Below are positions 17,372 to 26,089 of a DNA stretch of 64,000 nucleotides, one piece after another (the first letter of the stretch is position 1; every line of letters starts with the position of its first letter). Under the pieces are notes generated by a model. It did not search any database, was not told where the DNA came from, and saw only the letters and a program-made list of their open reading frames with translations. Made by a program: the position numbers and the translations under genes. Location: positions 64,312 through 128,311 of the forward strand of contig NZ_KB900627.1 in the NCBI RefSeq assembly GCF_000379125.1. Reading direction: 5' to 3'. This stretch comes from Methylosinus sp. LW4 (GTDB lineage: Bacteria > Pseudomonadota > Alphaproteobacteria > Rhizobiales > Beijerinckiaceae).

Positions 17372-17785
17372 GGGCGATTGGTAGCACGGAACGGGGCGCG
17401 GTCAACGTGGGGGCGGCAGATATTGCGGGAATGTGGGATCCCGTGGTTTTCTGCCGAGCGGTAATGGCGCCAGAGGCCTTGTCCACCTTCATACCGGAGC
17501 AGCCTTCGGCGAGGACGGCGCTCGCTGAGCGAGCCAGCACGTTCTTCGCGTCCAGCTTCGAGAACGTCTTGTATGAAAGCGGGGTTGCCAAAAGAGACGG
17601 GCATGCTCGCTGGAAACGAGGGGCGATATTTCCACGGTGATCGTGATGTCGAGCGTCGACGATCTTTTCGAAGGCAGAGGATTCGATCGCGAGGTCATCA
17701 ATCGCCGCATGTCTGCGCTGCAAGCTCCGTTTCCGAAATGGCCGCCGGATTTGTCAGCGGCAGGTCAGCGCAGACGAGCCGCGCT
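17372..17785. other. Intergenic stretch without recognisable genes
   Basis: 414 bp between the DUF2946 gene (starting at 17371 on the minus strand) and the end of the envelope operon. It should hold the promoter of the metal-uptake operon. Short frames on both strands have no domain features. I could not identify a convincing Fur box or sigma-70 promoter. Confidence 0.5.
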
Positions 17786-18268
17786 TCACTCCGCGAGATA
17801 TTTGTCATGGCCAGCGAGTTGTGGCGGCAGACCTCGCTCCTTCAACGCAGAGTCCGTGACCGTGACGTCGTCGCCGCAGATATTCGGTCGGCCATTTGTC
17901 GGAAGCACGATACGCCATTTTTCATCAGTCCGCCGCATCAAGACCTCGAGCTCCAGCTCCTCGGCCGATTGCTCGCAGCTCTCCCATAGCTTGAGGGGCT
18001 TGCCGCCGGGTCGCTGCGGATGCGCGCGGAGGAGCGCGTGTCCCTTGGCGACGCGCAGCCAGAGGACGCGAAACTCGATCGGCTTGCCGAACGCCGCCTC
18101 GGCGGAGGGGCGAAGCGCGTCGACGATGGCCGCGCGTTCCATCGAACCCTGCTTGGGCTCATAGAGAACATCCTCGCCGGCGAGGGCCATGGATGACGAG
18201 AGTCCCAGGCAGACGGCCAGCGGAACGAAAAACCGAGCGTGCAACCCCTGGTCTCCCCTCAAGGACAT
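17786..18268 (-). CDS. Small exported protein of unknown function
   Basis: A 160-residue protein with a signal peptide (FFVPLAVCLGLSSSMALAGED). The mature part begins YEPKQGSMERAAIVDALRPSAEAAFGKPIEFRVLWLRV, a pattern I have seen in uncharacterised periplasmic proteins of proteobacteria. I do not know its activity. Its start overlaps the end of the DUF3617 gene by ten bases, so it is the third gene of the OmpA-DUF3617 operon and probably works in the envelope. Confidence 0.7.
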   Translation of the reverse strand: MSLRGDQGLHARFFVPLAVCLGLSSSMALAGEDVLYEPKQGSMERAAIVDALRPSAEAAFGKPIEFRVLWLRVAKGHALLRAHPQRPGGKPLKLWESCEQSAEELELEVLMRRTDEKWRIVLPTNGRPNICGDDVTVTDSALKERGLPPQLAGHDKYLAE

Positions 18269-18669
18269 GCGCCGATGCGCCGGCCCCGCGTCCCGACGAT
18301 CTGCCGATCGCCGCTCGGCCCCGACATCGTCATCGTCCCTTCATAGCTCGTCTTGGCGTAAGTGAGGTCGGACGCCATGGTCATGCCCTGACAAACGGTC
18401 GAGAAGCGGATTCTCGATCCGTCGATTTTGAGATCCTTGGTCGTGCATTTGCTCTTTTGATTTTCTGCGTCGAGGGCGGCGGCGATCCCTTTTTCATCGC
18501 CATTGGCGCTCTTGGCCTCTTCCGCGGTGATGCAACGCTCTGTGGCCGCGCCGATCGGCTGTCCCCGTAGCAATGGCGTCACCGACCACAAGCCGGGCTC
18601 CAGACGTTCCTGCGCTATCGCCGGAACGATGGCGCACAGCGCCAATGCGGCGAACATAATTCTCTTCAT
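18259..18669 (-). CDS. DUF3617 periplasmic protein
   Basis: A 136-residue exported protein. After the signal peptide (MKRIMFAALALCAIVPAIAQ) it shows LEPGLWSVTPLL, CITAEEAKS, CTTKDLKIDG and STVCQGMTMASDLTY, the layout of DUF3617 proteins, whose cysteines form two conserved pairs. The function of the family is unknown. It begins 12 bp after the OmpA-like gene and overlaps the next gene, so all three are one transcription unit. Confidence 0.8.
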   Translation of the reverse strand: MKRIMFAALALCAIVPAIAQERLEPGLWSVTPLLRGQPIGAATERCITAEEAKSANGDEKGIAAALDAENQKSKCTTKDLKIDGSRIRFSTVCQGMTMASDLTYAKTSYEGTMTMSGPSGDRQIVGTRGRRIGACP

Positions 18670-18681
18670 GCTCTCATGTCC

Positions 18682-19647
18682 TTATCGCTCGACCAGTTCG
18701 ACGCGACGGTTTTTCGCCCGTCCGACGTCGTTATTGTTGAGGGCGATCGGCGACGACATGCCGGCGCCGAAAGATGTGAGCCGTGAGGGATCGACGCCGT
18801 GATCGCGCGTCAAGGCGGCGACGACGGCCTTGGCGCGGCGATCGGACAAGCCGAGATTATAGGCGAACTCCCCCTGATTGTCGGTGTGCCCGGCGACGAT
18901 CAGCTTCAAGCCGGGCCGCGCCGCGAGCAGCTTGGCGATTTCGACCAGCGTCGGCTTCGATTCCGGCTTCAGATCCGACTTGTCGGTGTCGAAGAATATG
19001 CCGTAGAGCGCCACACGGCCCGAGGCGCCGAGCCCGGAGGCCATGGCGCCGGCGTCGAGAAAGACAATTTTGTCGACTTGAATCGGCTTCAGTTCCGCGG
19101 TCGTGACCGAGATGATCGGAGCGCTCCGGCTTTCGCCCACCAATATGGCGGCGTAGACATCGCCTTCCGCGCGCGCGAGCTTGGCCAGCACATAACGCAC
19201 GCCTGAGCCGAAGCGCGCATTGACCATGGCTCCTTCGAGTTCCCCGCCGAGACGAAAATAGGAATTTTCGCCGCCGAGGCACGTTTGATCGCCGCATTCG
19301 AACAGAATTTCGAACCCTTTCGTCTCGAGAAAGGATTTGAAATTTTGTTCGATTTCGAGGGCCGAGCGATCCTTCGGCCCGTCATACCGTATGGCGGTGA
19401 TCCTGCCCTGCAGCGTGAGACTGACGCCGGCCAGCTTGTCGCCGGAAGCTTTGAGATTCATCGGACGGTCGAGCAGTCGCGTTTCGCCGAACTGCGACTG
19501 CTTATAGGCCGTGATCTCCGAGCCGGCATAGCGGCCGACCAGAGGATGATCCTGCGATCCGCGAACATCGGCGGCGCGGGCCGATCCAGCGCAGAGCGCC
19601 AGCGACATCAGTGTGACCGCGGGAAGCAACAGCTCGTGTTTCGACAT
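18682..19647 (-). CDS. OmpA-family protein with N-terminal DUF4892 domain
   Basis: A 321-residue envelope protein. A signal peptide (ends SARAA) is followed by a DUF4892-like domain (HPLVGRYAGSEITAYKQ to FEILFECGDQTCLGG). The C-terminal OmpA domain (about 205-321) has FFDTDKSDLKPESKPTLVEIAKLL, VAGHTDNQGEFAYNLGLSDRRAKAV and NRRVELVER, the residues that bind the peptide stem of peptidoglycan. It therefore links an outer-envelope complex to the cell wall. It is the first gene of its operon and divergent from the LuxR-like regulator. Confidence 0.88.
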   Translation of the reverse strand: MSKHELLLPAVTLMSLALCAGSARAADVRGSQDHPLVGRYAGSEITAYKQSQFGETRLLDRPMNLKASGDKLAGVSLTLQGRITAIRYDGPKDRSALEIEQNFKSFLETKGFEILFECGDQTCLGGENSYFRLGGELEGAMVNARFGSGVRYVLAKLARAEGDVYAAILVGESRSAPIISVTTAELKPIQVDKIVFLDAGAMASGLGASGRVALYGIFFDTDKSDLKPESKPTLVEIAKLLAARPGLKLIVAGHTDNQGEFAYNLGLSDRRAKAVVAALTRDHGVDPSRLTSFGAGMSSPIALNNNDVGRAKNRRVELVER

Positions 19648-19736
19648 ATTCCTGCTCCCGCCCGATTTGCCGGGAGCGAGGTCTAGGCGCTCAGACTGTC
19701 GAATGCTATTCCCCGCGCGGGGAGGTCCGCGCGATA

Positions 19737-20810
19737 ATGCCCGCCAACAAGAACATGGCCCGGCGCAAGCTCCATGCGCTCGATCTTTTGTGCCGCGCCG
19801 GGACCGGGATCGCGCCGGTCGCCCCCGCAGCCTGCCGCCAGATTCGCGAGCTGGTCGGAGCCGATGCGGCCTCGATTTTCTGGCTCGACGAAAACGGCCT
19901 GCCCCAGGGCTTCTTCCATGAGGACTCGCCGGAGAGCGCGCGCGATCTGTTCGTCAATGAATTCGAGCGGCTGTTCATCGGCCCGGCCGAATTGAACGTG
20001 ACGGCGCTGGCGCGTACGCCGGGGCCCCGCGTCGGTCGCATCGCGCGGCCGGACAAAGCCTATTTCTCCTCCAACACCTACAACCTATTGGTCAGGGCGA
20101 GCGGCCATCATCACAGTCTCGATTTGAGAATCGACCTCGACGGACGCGCGCGCGCCGTCGTGCTGCTGTTTCGCGGCGGTCAACGTGCTTTCGAGACGAC
20201 CGATGCGGCCGCGCTGGAAAAGGTCACGCCCTATTTGCAGCAGGCCATCGCCTCGCCAGTGACAGAACAAGTCTGGAGTTGCAGCGCGAGAAGGGGACAC
20301 ATGCTGATCGATGTCTCCGGCGAGCGCTTGTCGATGCTCGATGAAGACGCCGAATTGCTGCTGAAGATGTGTACGCTCGTGGGACAGGAGATCCGCCTTT
20401 GCGGCCCCATCCGCTCGCCGCCCCGCATCGTGCGTGAATTGTGCGCACAGCTCCAGGGCCGAGCGATCGTGCGCGAGACGCTGCCGATCCCCGGCGGCCG
20501 CCTCGAGGTGACGGCGAGTCGGTTGATGGCTCCAGCGCCGGAGAACGGCGCCGAGCAGGTTCTCGTCACGCTCGAGCTGGAAGAACCGCGACGGCTCGAG
20601 ACGATCGACCGTGTGCTCGCGCTCGACGTTTCTCCGCTTCAACAGAAAATCGCCTTGGTCGCGGCACTCGGGGGAGCGCGTGGGGACAGCCTCTCCGCGA
20701 CGGGAATCAGCAACGAAGCTTTGAAGAAGCATCTCGCCGCGATCTATGCGGCCGCGGGCGTCGACAGCTGGGAAAAGCTCACGAGAGAACTGAACGTCGG
20801 ACTCTCTTGA
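19737..20810 (+). CDS. LuxR-like transcriptional regulator
   Basis: A 357-residue protein. The N-terminal two thirds are GAF/PAS-like (LCRAGTGIAPVAPAACRQIRELVGADAASIFWLDENGLPQ at the start). The last 55 residues (LDVSPLQQKIALVAALGGARGDSLSATGISNEALKKHLAAIYAAAGVDSWEKL) follow the pattern of a LuxR helix-turn-helix, with the usual HLxxIYxxxGVxSxxxL helix, although the first turn is degenerate. GGGGAGG lies about ten bases upstream of the ATG. Divergent from the OmpA operon and upstream of the betaine genes, either of which it could regulate. Confidence 0.7.
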   Translation: MPANKNMARRKLHALDLLCRAGTGIAPVAPAACRQIRELVGADAASIFWLDENGLPQGFFHEDSPESARDLFVNEFERLFIGPAELNVTALARTPGPRVGRIARPDKAYFSSNTYNLLVRASGHHHSLDLRIDLDGRARAVVLLFRGGQRAFETTDAAALEKVTPYLQQAIASPVTEQVWSCSARRGHMLIDVSGERLSMLDEDAELLLKMCTLVGQEIRLCGPIRSPPRIVRELCAQLQGRAIVRETLPIPGGRLEVTASRLMAPAPENGAEQVLVTLELEEPRRLETIDRVLALDVSPLQQKIALVAALGGARGDSLSATGISNEALKKHLAAIYAAAGVDSWEKLTRELNVGLS

Positions 20811-21191
20811 TGCCTGTGCGAAGGCCTCGGAAATCGACGAGCTGAACCCTCGAAAGCCGCGCGACCGGGTCCTGAAGCTCGTCCGATCACGAAGCGCGAA
20901 TCCCGCAATGAGCGGCTCTGCTTCACTCTCGGTACAAATTTGAATCTTGCAAAGGCAGCATCGGGCCTTCGCAAAACGGCGGCGATTCCGACGAACTGCC
21001 GAGCTCGTTCTTCGAACGCCTCGCACGGCGAACACGTCGTCGCCCCTATTCAGCCTTACCGTGACCATTACTCCGCGCACAATGGCGCCGTTTTGCCTAT
21101 CGACACGCGATAGCGCCCGATTCGTTCGAGAGATTGAATATGCCCGATCGCTGCACGATGCACCGAGGCGGGCGTCGAAAGGAGAGCGACT
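20811..21191. other. Intergenic region upstream of the betaine operon
   Basis: 381 bp without a credible gene. It ends with GAAAGGAG, the ribosome binding site of the glycine methyltransferase gene. An inverted repeat CTATCG-ACACG-CGATAG lies at 21097-21113, about 80 bp before the start codon, and could be an operator. No clear sigma-70 promoter was identified. Confidence 0.5.
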
Positions 21192-22031
21192 ATGACGCAC
21201 GTGCCCGTCACGGAGTCCGCGGTACAGAATTTCGGTCACAATCCGCTGTCAGTGCGTGACACTGACCATTATGAGCAGGAATATATCGAGGCCTTCGTCG
21301 AAAAATGGGACGAGCTCATCGACTGGGACGCGCGAGCGCAGAGCGAAGGCGGCTTCTTCATCCAAGTGCTCGCGGCCGCAGGCAAGCGCCGAGTCCTTGA
21401 TGTTTCGACCGGTACGGGATTTCACTCTGTCCAGCTCTTACGGGCGGGCTTCGACGTCACCAGCGTCGACGGTAGCGCGAATATGCTGATCAAGGCGTTC
21501 GAAAACGCGAAACGCCACAATTTGATTTTGAATACGATCCAGGCGGACTGGCGTTGGCTGAACAAGGCCATTCAGGGCAAATACGACGCCATCGTCTGCC
21601 TCGGCAATTCCTTCACCCATTTATTCGACGAGATGGACCGCCGCCGCGTGCTCGCGGAATTCTACGCGGCTCTTAGATACGATGGCATGCTGATTCTCGA
21701 TCAGCGCAACTACGACGCCATTCTCGACGTCGGTTACGACAGCGCGCATAAATACTATTATTGCGGCGATCGCGTGGTGGCGGAGCCCGAACATATCGAC
21801 TCCGAGCTCGCGAGATTCCGATACGCATTTCCAGACGGGCACGAATTCCATCTGAACATGTTCCCGCTTCGCAAGAACTATGTCCGCAGACTCATATCGG
21901 AAGCGGGATTTGCGCGCGTCCGCACCTATGGCGACTTCCAGGAGCAATATGGTGAGCACGATCCCGATTTCTTCATCCATGTCGCGACCAAAAACGCTCC
22001 CCGCGGAAATGGAGATGGCTCAGATGAGTAA
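21192..22031 (+). CDS. Glycine/sarcosine N-methyltransferase (GSMT)
   Basis: A 279-residue SAM-dependent methyltransferase that converts glycine to sarcosine and dimethylglycine. The sequence follows the GSMT family closely: FGHNPLSVRDTDHYEQEYIEAF, KWDELIDWDARAQSEGGFF, the SAM-binding loop VLDVSTGTGFHSVQL, then QADWRWLN, YDAIVCLGNSFTHLF and LILDQRNYDAIL. Strong ribosome binding site (AAGGAG). It is the first gene of an operon with the dimethylglycine methyltransferase, giving a complete route from glycine to the osmoprotectant glycine betaine. The pathway is best known in halophiles. Confidence 0.93.
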   Translation: MTHVPVTESAVQNFGHNPLSVRDTDHYEQEYIEAFVEKWDELIDWDARAQSEGGFFIQVLAAAGKRRVLDVSTGTGFHSVQLLRAGFDVTSVDGSANMLIKAFENAKRHNLILNTIQADWRWLNKAIQGKYDAIVCLGNSFTHLFDEMDRRRVLAEFYAALRYDGMLILDQRNYDAILDVGYDSAHKYYYCGDRVVAEPEHIDSELARFRYAFPDGHEFHLNMFPLRKNYVRRLISEAGFARVRTYGDFQEQYGEHDPDFFIHVATKNAPRGNGDGSDE

Positions 22032-22896
22032 CGCGCAAAGAGTCACGCGAGCCGTCGAAGCCTACTACGACAGCAAAGACGCCCACGCATTCTATCTTCA
22101 CATCTGGGGAGGAGAGGACATCCATATCGGTCTCTACGAATCCGCGACCGACACGATCGCGGACGCCAGCCGCAGGACCGTCGCCGCTATGGCGGATAGA
22201 ATCGTCACGCCGCTCGATGAAACGCATACGGTGCTCGATATCGGTTCCGGATTCGGCGGCGCCGCGCGCTATCTTGCGAAGCGGTTCGCCTGTCACGTCG
22301 TCTGCCTGAATATCAGCGAGGTGGAAAATGAGAGAAACCGGGCGACCAATCGCGAAAGAGGCGTCGGCCATCTGATTTCCGTTCGCCATGGCGACTTCGA
22401 ACACATCCCAGCGGAAGACGCCAGCTTCGATTTCGTCTGGTCACAGGATGCGATTTTGCACAGCGCCGACCGCGAACGCGTGATCGCCGAGGTCTCTCGC
22501 GTTCTGAAGCCCGGAGGCGAGTTTCTTTTCACAGATCCGCTGCAGGCGGACGACATTCCGCCGAATGCCCTGCGAGCGGTCTACGATCGCATTCATCTCG
22601 ACTCCCTCGCGTCGGCGGAATTCTATCGAGCGACAGCGATGCGGCACGGGTTTGCCGAAATCTCGATCCAGCTGTCGCCGCATCATCTTCTCAGCCACTA
22701 CGGAGCAGTGCAAGCACAGCTGAAGGCGCGCTATCGAGAGATGATCGATGTTGCATCGCGAGAGTATGTCGATCGCATGCTCGTCGGCTTACGGAATTGG
22801 GTCGAGGCGGCGGAGATCGGTTACCTCGATTGGGGAATTCTGCACTTCCAGAAGCGGCGCGCGGCGCGGACCGCTTCTACCGATCCGATTTCCTGA
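22024..22896 (+). CDS. Sarcosine/dimethylglycine N-methyltransferase (SDMT)
   Basis: A 290-residue methyltransferase completing betaine synthesis. It shows AVEAYYDSKDAHAFYLHIWGGEDIHIGLY, the SAM site VLDIGSGFGGAARYLAKRF, then FDFVWSQDAILHSADR and LKPGGEFLFTDPLQADDIP, all typical of SDMT. I take the ATG at 22024 (MSNAQRVTRAVEAYYDSKD); it overlaps the end of the first gene by eight bases and has GGAGATGG upstream. The start is not certain because two in-frame ATGs lie 9 and 15 bases further up. Co-transcribed with GSMT and probably the MFS gene. Confidence 0.93.
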   Translation: MSNAQRVTRAVEAYYDSKDAHAFYLHIWGGEDIHIGLYESATDTIADASRRTVAAMADRIVTPLDETHTVLDIGSGFGGAARYLAKRFACHVVCLNISEVENERNRATNRERGVGHLISVRHGDFEHIPAEDASFDFVWSQDAILHSADRERVIAEVSRVLKPGGEFLFTDPLQADDIPPNALRAVYDRIHLDSLASAEFYRATAMRHGFAEISIQLSPHHLLSHYGAVQAQLKARYREMIDVASREYVDRMLVGLRNWVEAAEIGYLDWGILHFQKRRAARTASTDPIS

Positions 22897-22974
22897 AAGC
22901 GCTGATGGCCATCATCGTCGGTCTGTTCCGAGGCGGAGATCGGATTGCGCGAAAAGGACAGGAGCGTCGGGAAT

Positions 22975-24336
22975 ATGCAAGCAATTTTTCGCACGGAAGA
23001 CGCTGCGACCGATCCCGCCTCGACAGGGGTCGACCCGGAAGATGCGCCGCTCAATCGCTTCCATTGGCGCCTGACTTTTTATTCGGGGGGCGGCCCGTTT
23101 CTGGACGGCTATATATTGAGCATCATTGGCGTAGCAATGGTCCAAGCCACTCCCGAATTGGGATTGTCGACGTCCTGGCAGGGCCTGATTGGGGCGTCCG
23201 CTCTGATCGGCATTTTCTTCGGAGGATGTCTCGGCGGTTGGCTGACCGACAAATTCGGCCGCCAAGTTTTATACACTTTGGATCTGATCCTCATCATCGC
23301 TTGTTCGGTCGCGCAATTTTGGGCGCAAACCGCATTCACGCTTTTCATCCTGCGTTTGTTGATTGGCGTCGCGGTGGGCGCCGATTATCCTATCGCGACC
23401 GCGCTATTGGCCGAGTTCGTCCCGAGGCGCTACAGGGGCCCTCTGCTCGGCGGCTTGATCGCCATTTGGTTCGCGGGCGCGGCGGTCGCCTATGTGGTCG
23501 GAGAGCTACTGCTCCATTTCGGTCCTGATGGATGGCGCTGGATGCTGGCGAGCGCGGCTCTTCCAGCGACTGCGTTCGTCATCATGCGGCACGGCACGCC
23601 CGAGTCGCCACGTTGGCTGTCGCGGCAAGGCCGCCATGCCGAGGCGACGATGGTGATCCGACAAGTTTATGGGACGAATGCGAATTCGAAACCGATTTCG
23701 TCGAGTTCTGACCACGAACGCCTCGACGGATGGGCGCTTTTTCGTTCTGGTTATGGCGATCGCCTGTTTTTCGTGACCGCTTTTTGGACCTGCTCGATCG
23801 TTCCGCTGTTTGCGGTCTATGCGTTCGGCCCGACGATCCTCGCGTCTCTCGGGCTGGATGAGGCGATGGCGAATTTCGGATCGGCATTCATCACGGCCCT
23901 TCTCTTGGCTGGGTGCCTCGTCGCGATGGCCATCGTAAACAGGCTGGGGCGGCGCAAGCTGATGCTCCACAGCTTTCTATGGTCGGGCATAGCGCTTTTG
24001 CTGCTGAGCATTGCGACGGGAAGTGCGCCGATTATCGTGTTATCCTGCTTTTCGGCATATGCGCTATTCATCGGCGGCGCACAGGTGCTCACATGGGTCT
24101 ACCCGAATGAGCTATTCCCCACGGAGATCCGAGGCACCGCGATCGGAATGGCTTCGTCTTTGAGCCGGATCGGCGCAGCGGCGGGAACTTATTTGGCGCC
24201 GATTTCGCTCGACACTCTCGGAATAGGCGCAACGATGTCGATCGCAGCTTTCATCACCTTCGTCGGGTTTGTGGTGAGCTGGCGGTGGGCGCCTGAAACC
24301 ACGGACTTCGGCCTCGACCAAAGTGCGTCCCTTTGA
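22975..24336 (+). CDS. MFS transporter, sugar-porter type
   Basis: A 453-residue major facilitator protein with about 12 hydrophobic helices. Family motifs are GGWLTDKFGRQVLY (loop 2-3), RLLIGVAVGADYPIATALLAEFVPRRYRG (helix 4-5), GTPESPRWL (helix 6 end) and YPNELFPTEIRGTAIG (helix 10-11). These place it with the sugar-porter/metabolite:H+ symporter branch, but the substrate cannot be read from sequence. I take the ATG at 22975, preceded by GGAG; an in-frame TTG lies at 22945. It follows SDMT by 78 bp, so it may move a betaine precursor, betaine or an unrelated compound. Confidence 0.85.
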   Translation: MQAIFRTEDAATDPASTGVDPEDAPLNRFHWRLTFYSGGGPFLDGYILSIIGVAMVQATPELGLSTSWQGLIGASALIGIFFGGCLGGWLTDKFGRQVLYTLDLILIIACSVAQFWAQTAFTLFILRLLIGVAVGADYPIATALLAEFVPRRYRGPLLGGLIAIWFAGAAVAYVVGELLLHFGPDGWRWMLASAALPATAFVIMRHGTPESPRWLSRQGRHAEATMVIRQVYGTNANSKPISSSSDHERLDGWALFRSGYGDRLFFVTAFWTCSIVPLFAVYAFGPTILASLGLDEAMANFGSAFITALLLAGCLVAMAIVNRLGRRKLMLHSFLWSGIALLLLSIATGSAPIIVLSCFSAYALFIGGAQVLTWVYPNELFPTEIRGTAIGMASSLSRIGAAAGTYLAPISLDTLGIGATMSIAAFITFVGFVVSWRWAPETTDFGLDQSASL

Positions 24337-24592
24337 GTTTTGTGGCGGCTGGTCATTGGCTATCCGGCGAGATGAAAATTAAATCCGGGTGGACGGCGGG
24401 ACCCGGCGCAAGAGTCCTGGGCGCGCGCAGCGCTCGCGCGTCAATGACGCCGATCGATTGCGAAAATATTTGGCCCGCTTCGAGCTCGACTGGAAAGCGA
24501 TTTCGGCAAAGTAGGCCTTTGAGCATGCGTCGGAAACTTTTCCGGCTCTCGATAAGCGCACATTATCGGGGTCTTTTGATTGGGGATGACGA

Positions 24593-24616
24593 AACGGCCC
24601 TTTTAAAAGGGCCGTT
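24593..24616. repeat. Perfect 24-bp palindrome
   Basis: AACGGCCCTTTT followed directly by AAAAGGGCCGTT. As RNA it would fold into a stem with a small A/U-rich loop. There is no T-run behind it on the plus strand, so it is either the transcription end of the MFS gene without a classical tail, or a protein-binding site. Confidence 0.7.
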
Positions 24617-24890
24617 GGACAGCTTCGAGGTCATCGGAGACCTCTCCGGGCGGCTGGCGCGGCGGAAGGGGTGTTTATAGCCGTTTCCTCGATATTAATG
24701 GGAGCTGGCATGCGCCGCAGCCGGTCTTCCTGCCCTGTCCAACGCATGGGATGGCGTCCGTGGGGGCGCGCGCAGATTTCAGGGCGCCTGTGGCAGAAGC
24801 GCAACAATAGCGTCGATGTGCAGCAACCTCAGCAAATGCCGAGGCGACAGGCCAATTAAAGCAGGCAGACGTCTGATTTTTGAATTTCTG

Positions 24891-24907
24891 ATGACTTTTC
24901 TTGTCAT
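24891..24907. promoter_or_regulatory. ATGAC-N7-GTCAT inverted repeat, possible operator
   Basis: Short inverted repeat 64 bp before the exbD start in the A/T-rich upstream part. It could be a repressor site for the TonB operon. Short and unproven. Confidence 0.3.
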
Positions 24908-24970
24908 GAATCTGAATCGAACGCCCCTTCATGAGTAGCCGAATTCGGCATCTACGTAGGGGGTTGGCCG

Positions 24971-25378
24971 ATGCGGAATTGGCCGGAGCGCCGCGAGAGA
25001 CACGCGCGCATCGAAATTATTCCGATGATCGACGTGATGATGTTCCTGCTGGTCTTCTTCGTGTTGATCAGCATCAATGTGCTTCCGGCGCTCGGACTCA
25101 AGGTCACGCCGCCGAGCTCGGCTCATCCAGACAAGATCGTCGAGCGCACACGCGTGACGATCGGCATCGATCGCGCCGGCGAAACCTTTCTCGATGGCAG
25201 GCCGGTCACGCTCGCCGAGCTTCCCGAGCGCCTTCGCGGCCTCGCGAGCGAGGACAAGCCGCTCGCCGTTGTCATCAGCGGCGACGAAGGCGCCGGACTT
25301 CAAAATCTCATATCCGTGCTGGACGCGCTCAAGGCGGCGAAGGTCGCGAGCGCCTCCATCGTGACGAGGCCGAAATAG
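24971..25378 (+). CDS. exbD: ExbD/TolR-family proton-channel protein
   Basis: A 135-residue ExbD protein. The single membrane helix begins with the proton-path aspartate (IIPMIDVMMFLLVFFVLISINV, about 16-37), and the periplasmic domain has VTIGIDRAGETFLDGRPVT and AVVISGDEGAGLQNLISVLDALKAA. With ExbB it powers TonB. It is first in an operon with tonB, a receptor and exbB; its stop codon TAG overlaps the GTG start of tonB by one base. Confidence 0.9.
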   Translation: MRNWPERRERHARIEIIPMIDVMMFLLVFFVLISINVLPALGLKVTPPSSAHPDKIVERTRVTIGIDRAGETFLDGRPVTLAELPERLRGLASEDKPLAVVISGDEGAGLQNLISVLDALKAAKVASASIVTRPK

Positions 25379-26070
25379 TGCGGCCGAGACAGGCGATCGA
25401 CCGCTTGGACGTCGCGAGCAACGCCGCTGGCCTCGCCGGCGCGCTGACGCTGCTCGCCCTGGCGCTGACGATGGCGCCCGAGGCGGCTCTCGTCTCGCCG
25501 GCCGATCCGGGCGCGCAGACGACGGAGATCGCGCTCGATCTGCCCGCAGAGGCGGAGGCCTCCGAGCCGCCCCCGCCGGAGCCGCCGCAAGAGACGCCGA
25601 TCGAGGCGCCGCAGCCGCAAATGATGGAGGACACGCCGCCGCCGAGCGACGCGCCTGCGCCGATCGCGGCGCGGCCGCAAAAGCTCGAAAAGCCGAAGCC
25701 GAAGGCGGAAGAACATCCGCGCAAGGAACGCAGCGACGACAGGAAGGCCGCTTCGAGCCGAGAGACGTCCGAGAAGCTCGCCGCCTCCCGGCGCGGCGAG
25801 GCTGCGGCGGAGCGAACGTCGCACGCCGCTGGCAATGTCTCCGCCTTCCGCGCCTGTCTCGCCGGCGCGCCCTATCCGACCTCCAAGGACGCGCGGCTGC
25901 AAAAGCCCTCGGGCGCCGTCGGCATCGCGGTCTCTGGCGGCTCGGCCTCCGTCACCAGCAGCTCCGGCTCCGCCCTCCTCGATTCCGCCGCGCGCTCGCG
26001 CGCCGTCGCCTGCGCGTCCGCAGCGGGCGGAGGCTCGCTCAGCGGCGTCGTCGTCTTTCACCCGAGATAG
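25378..26070 (+). CDS. tonB: TonB protein
   Basis: A 230-residue TonB. One N-terminal membrane helix (about 14-36, ASNAAGLAGALTLLALALTMA) is followed by a Pro/Glu and then Lys-rich periplasmic spacer (about 60-125) and a C-terminal TonB domain with AYPTSKDARLQ-like PYPTSKDARL, GAVGIAVSGGSASV and SSGSALLDSAARSRAV. The start is the GTG at 25378, overlapping the exbD stop; a longer open frame upstream is the shadow of exbD. The last part of the domain is short and glycine/serine-rich compared with E. coli TonB. Dedicated to the receptor downstream, by position. Confidence 0.85.
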   Translation: MRPRQAIDRLDVASNAAGLAGALTLLALALTMAPEAALVSPADPGAQTTEIALDLPAEAEASEPPPPEPPQETPIEAPQPQMMEDTPPPSDAPAPIAARPQKLEKPKPKAEEHPRKERSDDRKAASSRETSEKLAASRRGEAAAERTSHAAGNVSAFRACLAGAPYPTSKDARLQKPSGAVGIAVSGGSASVTSSSGSALLDSAARSRAVACASAAGGGSLSGVVVFHPR

Positions 26071-26089
26071 TCGCAACAGAGGTCCACCG

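Larger units (their letters stand above)
24337..24970. other. Long intergenic region before the exbD-tonB operon
   Basis: 634 bp with no credible gene; frames on the plus strand lack starts and domains. It contains a perfect palindrome at 24593-24616 and an ATGAC...GTCAT inverted repeat at 24891-24907, just before the operon start. The last 130 bp are A/T-richer and are where I would expect the promoter. Confidence 0.5.

Noticed and set aside
15307..17640. 777-codon plus-strand frame
   Set aside because: Opposite fecR, the sigma factor and the DUF2946 gene; no domain content.
20085..21239. 384-codon minus-strand frame opposite the LuxR-like gene
   Set aside because: No motif, overlaps a better-supported gene, and runs into the betaine operon.
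24333..24680. 115-codon plus-strand frame after the MFS gene
   Set aside because: Starts within the MFS stop region, lacks a ribosome binding site and domain, and spans the perfect palindrome.
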